From Actinomycetota bacterium (lineage in GTDB: Bacteria; Actinomycetota; UBA4738; HRBIN12), in assembly GCA_005885325.1 (NCBI GenBank), contig VAYX01000151.1, positions 1 to 5,157 of the forward strand: a DNA stretch of 5,157 nucleotides, written 5' to 3'. Below, in pieces: positions 1 through 5,157 of this stretch. A program made the translations under genes and the position numbers. The notes beneath the pieces are model-generated. The model was not told where the DNA came from and did no database searches. It was given only the letters and a program-made list of their open reading frames with translations. The first letter of the stretch is position 1; each line of letters opens with the position of its first letter.

Positions 1-10
1 TAGGCCAAGC

Positions 11-907
11 ATGCCCGAAATACGAAGGAGCGCGGAGGACGCCCTCGGAGGCTACGGTTTGCAGAACGTGGAAGAGAACCTCGGCACGGAGCGGCCGTCA
101 AGGCGGCTCACTCATCCCGTCCTGTGGGCCGTCGTGCTCTGCATCTTCGGGGTGGCGGGGATCCTGCTCATCGTGTTCGCTCGGTCGAGAGGAGGGGTGC
201 GGCCGCTGTCCGGTTCCGACGTCCTCGAGGTCCCGCCCGTCGGGGGAGTCGTGGCGGCGAACCTGGCCGACGGGCGCCCGGTGTTCGTCCTCCACCACGA
301 GGACGGCACGGTCGGTGTGGTGGACGCGTTCTCGACCCACGTTCCATACGGGATCGGGAAGCTCATCGGGTGGTGTCCTTCCAGCCGCACGTTCGACGAT
401 CCATTCCACGGCGCGAAGTGGGACGAGTACGGCGACTACGTGCTCGGGCCGGCGCCGATCGGATTGGTCACCTACCACTTCTCCTTGATCCCAGGGGACA
501 ACGACCAGGTGCACGTCGACGGACCGATCCCGGCGCATCCCCGAGGGTTCCTCACGCAACCGTTCCAACCGGCGGGCCCGTACTGCCAATCGACCTCCGG
601 AATGGTGCTGCCGGACGTCCTTCGAAACGCCTCGAGCGTGCCGGCCGACGTGATCACTGCCCCTCCGGGGGAATGGATGGCGGTGCGGGCCACCTTGCTC
701 GCGATGGCCGGCCAGCCGGCCCGGCTCTGCGGGGCGGTCGCGAACAGGGCCTGCGTCGATGCGGCGGCCGTCTCGGGCGTCGATGTCACGGGTCTCGTCT
801 CCACGCTTCGGGGCCCCGCAACGATCCTGACCATCGAAGGTCCGTGGATCGCCCAGGTGCGGGCGGGGGCGCTCGTTCATGTCACGCGAGTGCCTGGAGC
901 ATCCTGA
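11..907 (+). CDS. Membrane-anchored protein with a degenerate Rieske-like domain
   Basis: A 298-residue protein with a cytoplasmic-type N-terminus, one hydrophobic segment at about residues 36-57, and a presumably extracytoplasmic C-terminal part. Residues 79-160 read like a Rieske fold: the strand around GRPVFVLHHEDGTVGVVDAF, then STHVPY (108-113), WCPSSRTFDDPFHG (121-134), and the typical tail GPAPIGL (146-152). In actinobacterial QcrA-type Rieske proteins the matching motifs are C-x-H-x-G-C and C-P-C-H-G. Here both histidines (H110, H133) remain, but all four cysteines are replaced (S108, Y113, D130, F132), so a normal [2Fe-2S] cluster cannot form. Residues 190-298 are not recognised; C191, C240 and C248 lie there. 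The frame is open to the left edge and only 10 bases precede the ATG with no clear ribosome site, so the true start may lie outside the window. The gene ends convergently with the next one. Function is unknown; electron transfer looks unlikely. The fold call is by eye. Confidence 0.8.
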   Translation: MPEIRRSAEDALGGYGLQNVEENLGTERPSRRLTHPVLWAVVLCIFGVAGILLIVFARSRGGVRPLSGSDVLEVPPVGGVVAANLADGRPVFVLHHEDGTVGVVDAFSTHVPYGIGKLIGWCPSSRTFDDPFHGAKWDEYGDYVLGPAPIGLVTYHFSLIPGDNDQVHVDGPIPAHPRGFLTQPFQPAGPYCQSTSGMVLPDVLRNASSVPADVITAPPGEWMAVRATLLAMAGQPARLCGAVANRACVDAAAVSGVDVTGLVSTLRGPATILTIEGPWIAQVRAGALVHVTRVPGAS

Positions 908-939
908 GCATGACCGAACGGCCCAATTGACAGGAGGTG

Positions 940-951
940 GAGCGCGCGCTC
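940..951. repeat. GC palindrome between two convergent genes
   Basis: A 12-base perfect palindrome, GAGCGCGCGCTC, lies in the 58-base gap between the stop codons of the convergent genes ending at 907 and 966. It could act as a weak bidirectional terminator, but it has no T-tract on either side and no loop-forming spacer. Part of it may simply reflect GC-rich composition. An AGGAGG just upstream (933-938) has no credible gene behind it. Confidence 0.3.
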
Positions 952-965
952 AGAGAATGGATCGG

Positions 966-1244
966 TCAGAAGTGCGCGACGACTTCTCGTACTTCGATGT
1001 TGTCGAAGGTGACGAAATCAGGCGTGGGGAGGTTGGGGATGTTGTCGGCCGCCGCTCGGGCGGCCTCTTCGTTCTCAAAGATCACCATGGAGAACCCGTG
1101 TTCTCCGTCTGGTGACCGCGTCCAATACCCGGAGACAACCCAGGGAGTCTCCTTCGCCCGGGGCAGCACATTGGTTTCGAGTTGCGCCTTGGCCTCTTCA
1201 GCATGGCCAGGCTCGATGCTTACCGTCACCACAACAGCGTGCAT
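966..1244 (-). CDS. ABM-like dimeric alpha/beta-barrel protein
   Basis: A 92-residue soluble protein with the length and rhythm of the antibiotic biosynthesis monooxygenase (ABM) / dimeric alpha-beta barrel superfamily. It has a first strand MHAVVVTVSIEPGH (1-14), a helix rich in Ala/Glu/Leu (15-30), a WVVSGYWTRS strand (35-44), an FSMVIFENEEAA strand-to-helix transition (51-62), and a last strand IEVREVVAHF (83-92). The superfamily includes cofactor-free quinone-forming monooxygenases, but many members are uncharacterised stress or housekeeping proteins. No catalytic residues can be assigned here, so enzymatic activity is not claimed. The ATG is well supported by a GGAGGG site six bases upstream on the minus strand. 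The gene is divergent from the SRPBCC gene across 201 bases and convergent with the Rieske-like gene. Three plus-strand open frames cross it but have unnatural composition. Family assignment is fairly secure; function is open. Confidence 0.85.
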   Translation of the reverse strand: MHAVVVTVSIEPGHAEEAKAQLETNVLPRAKETPWVVSGYWTRSPDGEHGFSMVIFENEEAARAAADNIPNLPTPDFVTFDNIEVREVVAHF

Positions 1245-1250
1245 GGCGCC

Positions 1251-1256
1251 CCCTCC
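1251..1256 (-). promoter_or_regulatory. Ribosome binding site of the ABM-like gene
   Basis: CCCTCC on the plus strand reads GGAGGG on the minus strand, six bases before the ATG at 1244-1242. It is a strong Shine-Dalgarno match and fixes the start of the 92-residue protein. Confidence 0.75.
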
Positions 1257-1353
1257 ACTCTTTTGGGCCGGGACCCCCGCGGCTGCACTGTACCGGAGCC
1301 GTAGAAATCAACCGACACCTCGTTTGGGCGAACCACCCCCATCTTTGGCCGGG

Positions 1354-1383
1354 TTGACTCTTATGTAAGCGAAGGCTTAAATT
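1354..1383 (+). promoter_or_regulatory. Predicted sigma70-type promoter of the SRPBCC gene
   Basis: TTGACT (1354-1359) matches five of six bases of the -35 consensus. After 18 bases, TAAATT (1378-1383) fits the TAnnnT pattern of actinobacterial -10 boxes; an alternative register, TTAAAT at 1377-1382, gives a 17-base spacer and four of six matches. The stretch is locally AT-rich in an otherwise GC-rich window. Transcription would begin near 1390, leaving a leader of about 55 bases before the ATG at 1446. This is the best-looking promoter in the window, but it is predicted by eye. Confidence 0.55.
1366..1379. promoter_or_regulatory. Operator-like inverted repeat TAAGC-N4-GCTTA
   Basis: A perfect 5-4-5 inverted repeat (TAAGC, GAAG, GCTTA) lies in the spacer and the first bases of the -10 box of the predicted promoter. 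A dimeric helix-turn-helix regulator bound here would block RNA polymerase. No regulator gene is in the window, so the binding protein is unknown. The same sequence could form a short RNA hairpin, but it lies upstream of the predicted start of transcription. Confidence 0.45.
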
Positions 1384-1435
1384 CCGGCTCCTGAGAACCG
1401 TTGTCGCCGCGCGCCGAGATCGAGCGCCGGCCGAG

Positions 1436-1441
1436 AGGAGG
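1436..1441 (+). promoter_or_regulatory. Ribosome binding site that sets the SRPBCC start
   Basis: AGGAGG ends four bases before the ATG at 1446-1448. This favours that ATG over an in-frame TTG at 1401, which has no ribosome site and would add 15 residues unlike the family's N-terminus. Confidence 0.75.
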
Positions 1442-1445
1442 CACG

Positions 1446-1901
1446 ATGGCGTTGCGATTCCGCATCAAGGCGGACGGGGTGAGCCCGGAGCAGGCGTTCG
1501 ACTACGTCTCGGACATCTCGCGGCACCCCGAGTGGGCGAACCCGAGCGCGAAGATGCGCATGGACCCGGTCTCCGGCGGGGCGCCGCACCTCGGCGCGAA
1601 ATACCGCTCGCAGGCCGTGTTCGTCCGCAAGCCCGTGTCGGCCGACCTGGAGATCACGAGCTTCGATCGGCCGGGGACGTTCGCGTACTCGGTGACGCAC
1701 CACCAACAGGGCAAGAAGGACGTGCACTACCAGAACACGTACACGTTCACGAGCGCAGACGGCGGCACCCTGATCGAGAAGTCGCTGTCCAGCGACGGAA
1801 ACCAGGTGATCCTGATGATCGCCTACCCCGCCATCCGGGGCGACGCCATGAAGTCGCTCAAGAACCTCAAGGCGAAGTTGGAGGGATCGAGGTCGGCCTG
1901 A
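1446..1901 (+). CDS. SRPBCC (START-like) family protein
   Basis: A 151-residue soluble protein of the SRPBCC / polyketide cyclase-dehydrase-like superfamily, whose helix-grip fold encloses a hydrophobic ligand cavity. What can be seen is an opening strand LRFRIKADGV (3-11), then the family hallmark SPEQAFDYVSDISRHPEWAN (13-32), where SPEQAFDYVSD forms the first helix and HPEWA is the usual W-containing turn. Alternating strands follow (YRSQAVFV, ADLEITSF, GTFAYSVTH, HYQNTYTFTS, GTLIEKSLS). The protein closes with a long C-terminal helix, about 127-147, rich in Lys and Leu. Length is normal for a single-domain member. Such proteins bind lipids, polyketides or other small hydrophobic molecules; the ligand cannot be predicted. 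It has its own promoter and a possible operator upstream, and it diverges from the ABM-like gene. Both families occur in aromatic polyketide pathways, but no synthase is nearby, so that link is only a possibility. Confidence 0.88.
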   Translation: MALRFRIKADGVSPEQAFDYVSDISRHPEWANPSAKMRMDPVSGGAPHLGAKYRSQAVFVRKPVSADLEITSFDRPGTFAYSVTHHQQGKKDVHYQNTYTFTSADGGTLIEKSLSSDGNQVILMIAYPAIRGDAMKSLKNLKAKLEGSRSA

Positions 1902-1923
1902 CCCGCTGAACGCGACGAAGCCC

Positions 1924-1938
1924 CGGGTGCCGCGCCCG
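1924..1938 (+). terminator. Possible terminator hairpin after the SRPBCC gene
   Basis: CGGGTG and CGCCCG can pair around a CCG loop, giving six pairs including one G-T wobble, 22 bases after the stop codon at 1899-1901. No T-run follows, so it is not a classical intrinsic terminator. High-GC actinobacteria often use such tail-less hairpins, but chance is also plausible in this composition. Confidence 0.25.
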
Positions 1939-1983
1939 CACGACACTCGAGGCCTCGTCAGCCTTCCGTCCCCATCGGCGCTG

Positions 1984-2140
1984 CCCCGGGGTGGGGCCCC
2001 CAGGCCCGGAGCCTCGGCCGTTTCGCTGCCTGGCAACCGGTGAGGGACTTCGGCGTCTGGATTACCCCGGCCCCGCGGCCCCAAACGCCGCAGGTTGAAA
2101 CCTCTGGCATTCCCGTGAGATTCCGGGCGCGGGATGGCCC
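1984..2140 (+). other. Intergenic stretch dense in inverted repeats, function unknown
   Basis: This is the core of a 269-base gap between the SRPBCC and acyltransferase genes. Complementary arms follow one another: GGGG 1988-1991 with CCCC 1997-2000; CCAGGC 2000-2005 with GCCTGG 2028-2033; CGGCGT 2051-2056 with ACGCCG 2085-2090; AGGTT 2092-2096 with AACCT 2099-2103; and CATtCCCG 2108-2115 with CGGGATG 2130-2136. I tried to match SAM, cobalamin, c-di-GMP, c-di-AMP, TPP, glycine, ZTP and SAH riboswitch cores from memory and none fits. It could be a structured leader RNA, an array of operators, a terminator region, or GC-rich chance pairing. No convincing gene is present; the minus-strand open frames across it have shadow-like composition. 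Confidence 0.35.
2092..2122 (+). promoter_or_regulatory. Weak candidate promoter of the acyltransferase gene
   Basis: TTGAAA (2095-2100) matches five of six bases of the -35 consensus. After 16 bases, GAGATT (2117-2122) keeps only the key A at position 2 and T at position 6 of a -10 box. The -35 element lies inside the palindrome AGGTT-GA-AACCT (2092-2103), which could be an operator. The predicted start would be about 40 bases before the GTG. The weak -10 makes this tentative. Confidence 0.25.
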
Positions 2141-2170
2141 GGGTGTACGGTTGGGCCCGGTGGGACGAGC

Positions 2171-3403
2171 GTGACGAGCCGCCTCGACGAGCTGGCCAAG
2201 GCGACGCCCGCCACCCGTGACCGCTACGTCGACTTCCTGCGGGCGGGCTCGATCCTGGCGGTGGTGTTCGGCCACTGGTTCATCTCGATCATCCACTGGC
2301 CCGACGCCCTGATCTACCAAACGAGCGCGGTGGGCGTGACCTCGTATCTGTGGCTCGGCACGTGGATCTTCCAGGTCATGCCGATCTTCTTCTTCGTCGG
2401 CGGGTTCTCGAACTTGGTCACGTTCCAGGCGCACGAGCGACGCGGCCGATCGGCGTGGTCGTTCGTGAAGGACCGGGAGGTTCGGCTGCTGAAGCCCTCG
2501 CTCGTGTTCCTGGCCGTGTGGATCGTGATCCAGGTGTTCCTGCACGTCGCCGACCTCGGGAGGGCTACCGGCCCGACGCTGTGGGACGGCACGAGGCTCC
2601 TCCGAGGGGTGAGGCCGCCGGGCGCCACGATCCCCTTCGGGCCGCTGTGGTTCCTCGGCGTGTACATGGTCGTGGTGGCCATCGCCCCGGCCATGATCCG
2701 GCTGCATCGGCGGTTCGGGCTGTGGGTTCCGGCGGCAATGATCGCGGGGACCATCGCGGCGGACGTGATCGGCTTCGGGTTCGGCCATCCCGAGGTGCGC
2801 TGGTTCAACGTCGCGTTCGTCCTGCTGCTGCCGCACCAGCTGGGGTTCTTCTACGCCGACGGCCGCCTGCCGGCTCAGCCGAAACGGGTGTTCTGGACCA
2901 TGGTGGCGGTGGGCCTGGCGGGCCTCGTGCTGCTGACGAACCCGTGGCTGTTCCGGCTGTTCGGCGAAGCCCGGTTCGATTGGTTCCCCACGATCGGCTA
3001 CTACCCGAAGAGCCTGCTGGGCACGGACGTCGAGCCCATCTCGAACGCATATCCGCCGACAGTGTGCTTCATGCTCGGCGGGATCTGGTCGATCGGCGCG
3101 GCGATGCTGCTCCGGCCGCGGCTGTCACGGTGGCTGGAGGGGCCGGGGCCGTGGAAGTTCACGATCTTCGTGAACAGCATGATCATGACCCTGTTCCTGT
3201 GGCACATGACCGCGTACCTGATCGCCATCCTCCTGCTATGGCCGCTGGGGTTCGGGCACCAGGTCGACAGCACCGCGCGGTGGTGGATGGAACGAGTCGT
3301 GTGGGAGCTGGTTCCGGCGGTCATCCTGGCCGGGCTGGTGGGCGCGTTCGGACGGTTCGAGCGGGCGCACGCGCCGAGGATCGAGGCCAGGTCAGTCGGG
3401 TGA
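2171..3403 (+). CDS. AT3-family membrane acyltransferase
   Basis: A 410-residue integral membrane protein of the acyltransferase-3 family (the OafA/NodX type), which transfers acyl groups, often acetyl, to cell-surface glycans, lipids or secondary metabolites. The family's R-x10-H motif of the first helix is exact: R24 in VDFLRAGS and H35 in VFGHW. Other familiar blocks are PIFFFVGGFSN (71-81) in helix 2, the basic loop DREVRLLKPS (101-110), GPLWFLGVY (157-165), and a late helix with LFLWHMTAYL (341-350). About ten membrane segments can be drawn, near 25-43, 57-83, 109-127, 158-175, 184-204, 211-228, 240-258, 297-314, 330-357 and 378-396. No SGNH domain is fused at the C-terminus, so any partner esterase would be separate. 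The GTG start is chosen because the family N-terminus follows directly; the ribosome site is weak (GGTGGGA). Substrate is unknown, and no glycan gene lies nearby. It is convergent with the protease gene. Confidence 0.9.
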   Translation: MTSRLDELAKATPATRDRYVDFLRAGSILAVVFGHWFISIIHWPDALIYQTSAVGVTSYLWLGTWIFQVMPIFFFVGGFSNLVTFQAHERRGRSAWSFVKDREVRLLKPSLVFLAVWIVIQVFLHVADLGRATGPTLWDGTRLLRGVRPPGATIPFGPLWFLGVYMVVVAIAPAMIRLHRRFGLWVPAAMIAGTIAADVIGFGFGHPEVRWFNVAFVLLLPHQLGFFYADGRLPAQPKRVFWTMVAVGLAGLVLLTNPWLFRLFGEARFDWFPTIGYYPKSLLGTDVEPISNAYPPTVCFMLGGIWSIGAAMLLRPRLSRWLEGPGPWKFTIFVNSMIMTLFLWHMTAYLIAILLLWPLGFGHQVDSTARWWMERVVWELVPAVILAGLVGAFGRFERAHAPRIEARSVG

Positions 3404-3410
3404 AACCCGA
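3396..3410. terminator. Hairpin spanning the acyltransferase stop codon
   Basis: TCGGGT (3396-3401) and ACCCGA (3405-3410) form a perfect six-pair stem with a GAA loop. The stop codon TGA (3401-3403) lies across the stem-loop junction. The convergent protease gene ends only 18 bases further on, at 3429, so the symmetric hairpin could stop transcription from both sides. There is no T-tract, which lowers confidence in intrinsic termination. Confidence 0.4.
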
Positions 3411-3428
3411 TCGGTCAGGCCGGCTTGC

Positions 3429-5157
3429 TCACGGCTTCCTCACCGTGATCGTCGTGCCGTTGCTGTCCCCGTCCGGGTCGTGGTTGGCTGAGGGCTGGTA
3501 GGTGTAGCCGGCCTTCGACAGGTTGCTCACCGAGAGGGACACGCTCGTCCGGGAGTTCTGGAACAGCCTGCTGACCGAGCAGGCGCCGCTCGCACCGGTT
3601 GTGCACGTCGCCGAGCCGCCGCCCTGCCAGCTGGCGGTGACGACCACGCCACCGAGGAGCGCGTGGTCCCCGTCGTGCACCCTGATGGTCACCGTCGCGG
3701 TCCACCGCTTGTTCGCGTTGCGCACCGCTGTCCCGTCCAGGTCCCCCACGTGCATGGTCTTGGCGGGCGGCGGCGGGGGCGGAGGAGGCGGCGGTGGCGA
3801 GCCACCCACCGGCCCGGTCGACAGGTCGATGCCGAAGGAGCCACCATGGCCGAAGAACGGGTCGCCCTCGTAGGGAGACACGCGGATGGTGTACGTGCCC
3901 GCGGTCGTGGGCATGGCGTGGAGCGTCTCCTGGCGCCCGATCCCGCACTCGGCCCCGGCCGCGCACGTGCTCGAGGCGATGACGGTACCGCTCGGGTCGA
4001 GGAGCTCGGCGTCGAGGTCGGGCCCCCAGTTGTACTCGAAGCAGAAGCCGGGGAATCCGAGGACGCACTCGGGAGCGCCGTCGATGATGATCGTGGCGCC
4101 GATGGGAATCGCGAGGTCACCCGACCCCACGGTGAAGTCTCGGGTCCACGTCCCGTGATCGGCCACGGTGCCCTGGACCCTCGTGTTGGCGGGGAACGCC
4201 GTCAGGCCCGTCGTCCCCTCGGCCCGGGCCACGAAGCCGTAGCCGTCCAAGAGGCCGGCTCCCCAGTCGTTGTCCTTGCCGGTTGGCCCGCGGTCCTGGG
4301 CCGTTCCTTCGATCGCGCTCCGTACGTCGTCCGGCGTCCACGACGGATGGGCCTGGAGGCCGAGGGCCACCGTGCCGGAGACGAACGGGGTGGCCATCGA
4401 CGTCCCGCTGAACGTGACGTAGCCGCTCGTCGTTCCGGCCTGGGCCGCCGTGATGGTGACGCCCGGCGACGCGACGTCGGGCTTGGTGCGCCCGTCGAGG
4501 GTCGGGCCGCGGCTGGAGAAGTACGCGAGGTACACGCCGTCCGAATGGTTCGGTGCGCCGGTCGGGGCGGACCACTCGGCCACGGCGCCCACCGTGATGG
4601 CCCGGGCGGCGGCGCCGGGCGAGCCGACGGTGCTCTGATCGTCGCCCGAGTTTCCCGCGGCGACCACGACGACCTTCCCCTTCTCCACGACCGCCCGGTT
4701 CACCGAGAGGCTGAGCGCGTCCTGGCCGTCGGAGGGCGTCGAGCTCCCGAGGCTCATCGAGATCACGCGGACGTTCGGACGGTCGGCGCACCAGTCGATG
4801 CCGGCGATCACCTGGCTGGCCGTCCCCGATCCCAGCGAGTTCAGGACCTTGGCCACCGACAGGCTCGCGCCCGGGGCCACGCCGCCGAAGCTCGCCGCTT
4901 GGGGGCCTCCGGTTCCGTCGCCCACCGCGATCGACGCGACGTGCGTCCCGTGGCCCTGATCGTCGTAGGCGGTGGTCGAACCGTTCACGGCGTCGAAGAA
5001 GTCGATGGACGAGGAACCGAGCGAGGTCTTGGAGTCGAGTTGCTCATGGGCCGGATCGACGCCGGTGTCGACGATGCACACCTCGACGCCCTGACCCGTG
5101 ACGTTGAACGTTTGGCGAGCCGCCTCCGTGCCGAAGTCCCGGTCGGCCGCGTCCATC
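3429..5157 (-). CDS. Secreted subtilisin-like (S8) serine protease, N-terminus cut by window edge
   Basis: The last 575 residues of a subtilase; numbering here starts at the Met codon at 5156-5154, which is probably internal. The catalytic triad is intact: D30 in CIVDTGVD, H69 in GHGTH and S253 in GTSMATP, with oxyanion-hole N169 in AAGNSG. The peptidase domain runs to about residue 310. Residues 320-447 form a beta-rich region resembling pre-peptidase C-terminal domains, with four cysteines (364, 372, 398, 404). An 11-proline spacer (454-464) leads to a C-terminal Ig-like domain (about 468-575) starting MHVGDLDG and ending NHDPDGDSNGTTITV. Signal peptide and propeptide must lie beyond the right edge, since the sequence enters just before the catalytic domain. 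The protein is expected to be exported and to degrade extracellular proteins or peptides; substrates are unknown. No transmembrane segment or LPxTG sorting signal is visible at the C-terminus. It is convergent with the acyltransferase gene. Confidence 0.93.
   Translation of the reverse strand, partial: MDAADRDFGTEAARQTFNVTGQGVEVCIVDTGVDPAHEQLDSKTSLGSSSIDFFDAVNGSTTAYDDQGHGTHVASIAVGDGTGGPQAASFGGVAPGASLSVAKVLNSLGSGTASQVIAGIDWCADRPNVRVISMSLGSSTPSDGQDALSLSVNRAVVEKGKVVVVAAGNSGDDQSTVGSPGAAARAITVGAVAEWSAPTGAPNHSDGVYLAYFSSRGPTLDGRTKPDVASPGVTITAAQAGTTSGYVTFSGTSMATPFVSGTVALGLQAHPSWTPDDVRSAIEGTAQDRGPTGKDNDWGAGLLDGYGFVARAEGTTGLTAFPANTRVQGTVADHGTWTRDFTVGSGDLAIPIGATIIIDGAPECVLGFPGFCFEYNWGPDLDAELLDPSGTVIASSTCAAGAECGIGRQETLHAMPTTAGTYTIRVSPYEGDPFFGHGGSFGIDLSTGPVGGSPPPPPPPPPPPAKTMHVGDLDGTAVRNANKRWTATVTIRVHDGDHALLGGVVVTASWQGGGSATCTTGASGACSVSRLFQNSRTSVSLSVSNLSKAGYTYQPSANHDPDGDSNGTTITVRKP
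3765..3797 (-). repeat. Eleven-codon proline tract in the protease gene
   Basis: Eleven consecutive proline codons encode residues 454-464 of the protease fragment, between its beta-rich region and the C-terminal domain. Codons are mixed (CCA, CCG, CCT, CCC), so the DNA is an imperfect CCN repeat rather than a pure triplet run. It would form a stiff, extended spacer outside the cell and might vary in length between strains. Confidence 0.85.

Noticed and set aside
98..880. Long minus-strand open frame opposite the Rieske-like gene (260 codons)
   Set aside because: Its translation is dominated by Arg, His, Asp and Pro with no domain logic, as expected for an antisense frame in GC-rich DNA. The plus-strand protein has a membrane segment and a recognisable fold.
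1281..1320. Minus-strand promoter for the ABM-like gene using TACAGT (1292-1287) as -10
   Set aside because: The only -35-like hexamer (TTGATT) is just 13 bases away, too close for a functional sigma70 promoter, so no site is annotated.
879..1368. Plus-strand open frames crossing the ABM-like gene, preceded by AGGAGG at 933-938
   Set aside because: They overlap a well-supported minus-strand gene with its own strong ribosome site. The AGGAGG is 18 bases from the nearest downstream ATG (957), and the translations resemble no family.
2021..2070. Possible SAM-type riboswitch suggested by GGCAACC
   Set aside because: Only the short GGCAACC string resembles the SAM-I/IV core. The expected neighbouring conserved elements and helices are absent, and the downstream gene is not in methionine metabolism.
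1377..2836. Two long minus-strand open frames over the SRPBCC gene, the intergenic gap and part of the acyltransferase
   Set aside because: Arg/His/Pro-rich shadow composition; they run opposite two genes with clear family motifs and have no convincing start signals.
3415..4120. Minus-strand open frames (217 and 143 codons) in other frames of the protease gene
   Set aside because: Low-complexity Arg/Pro/Ser translations overlapping the protease's C-terminal domains, which have clear sequence logic in the chosen frame.
5154..5156. Treating the ATG at 5156-5154 as the true protease start
   Set aside because: It would give a secreted protease with no signal peptide or propeptide, starting only 29 residues before the catalytic Asp. 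The Met is better read as internal, near the mature N-terminus.

Overview
This 5.2 kb window is GC-rich and tightly packed, with strong G/C preference at third codon positions. It looks like chromosomal DNA from an actinobacterium (Actinomycetota), probably an environmental lineage. Three things point that way: the codon use, a Rieske-type sequence pattern resembling the actinobacterial QcrA proteins, and an exported subtilisin-like protease with a proline spacer and a recurrent C-terminal domain. No RNA gene, insertion sequence, CRISPR array or phage gene is visible, so the organism assignment is inference only.

Layout from left to right: (1) 11-907 (+), a single-pass membrane protein with a Rieske-like domain that has lost its cluster cysteines. 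(2) 966-1244 (-), a 92-residue ABM-type dimeric alpha/beta-barrel protein, convergent with gene 1. (3) 1245-1445, a 201-bp divergent promoter region with the best promoter in the window and an inverted repeat laid across it. (4) 1446-1901 (+), a 151-residue SRPBCC (START-like) protein. (5) 1902-2170, a 269-bp non-coding stretch dense in inverted repeats. (6) 2171-3403 (+), a multi-pass membrane acyltransferase of the AT3 family. (7) 3429-5157 (-), the C-terminal 575 residues of a secreted S8 protease whose start lies beyond the right edge.

The genes do not form one operon: orientation changes at nearly every boundary (+, -, +, +, -). The only divergent pair sharing a regulatory region is the ABM and SRPBCC genes. 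The acyltransferase and the protease both act at or outside the membrane, but they are convergent and probably transcribed independently. I see no clear evidence of a new multi-gene system. The most interesting items are the cysteine-less Rieske-like domain, the operator-like repeat at 1366-1379, and the unexplained structured intergenic stretch at about 1984-2140.
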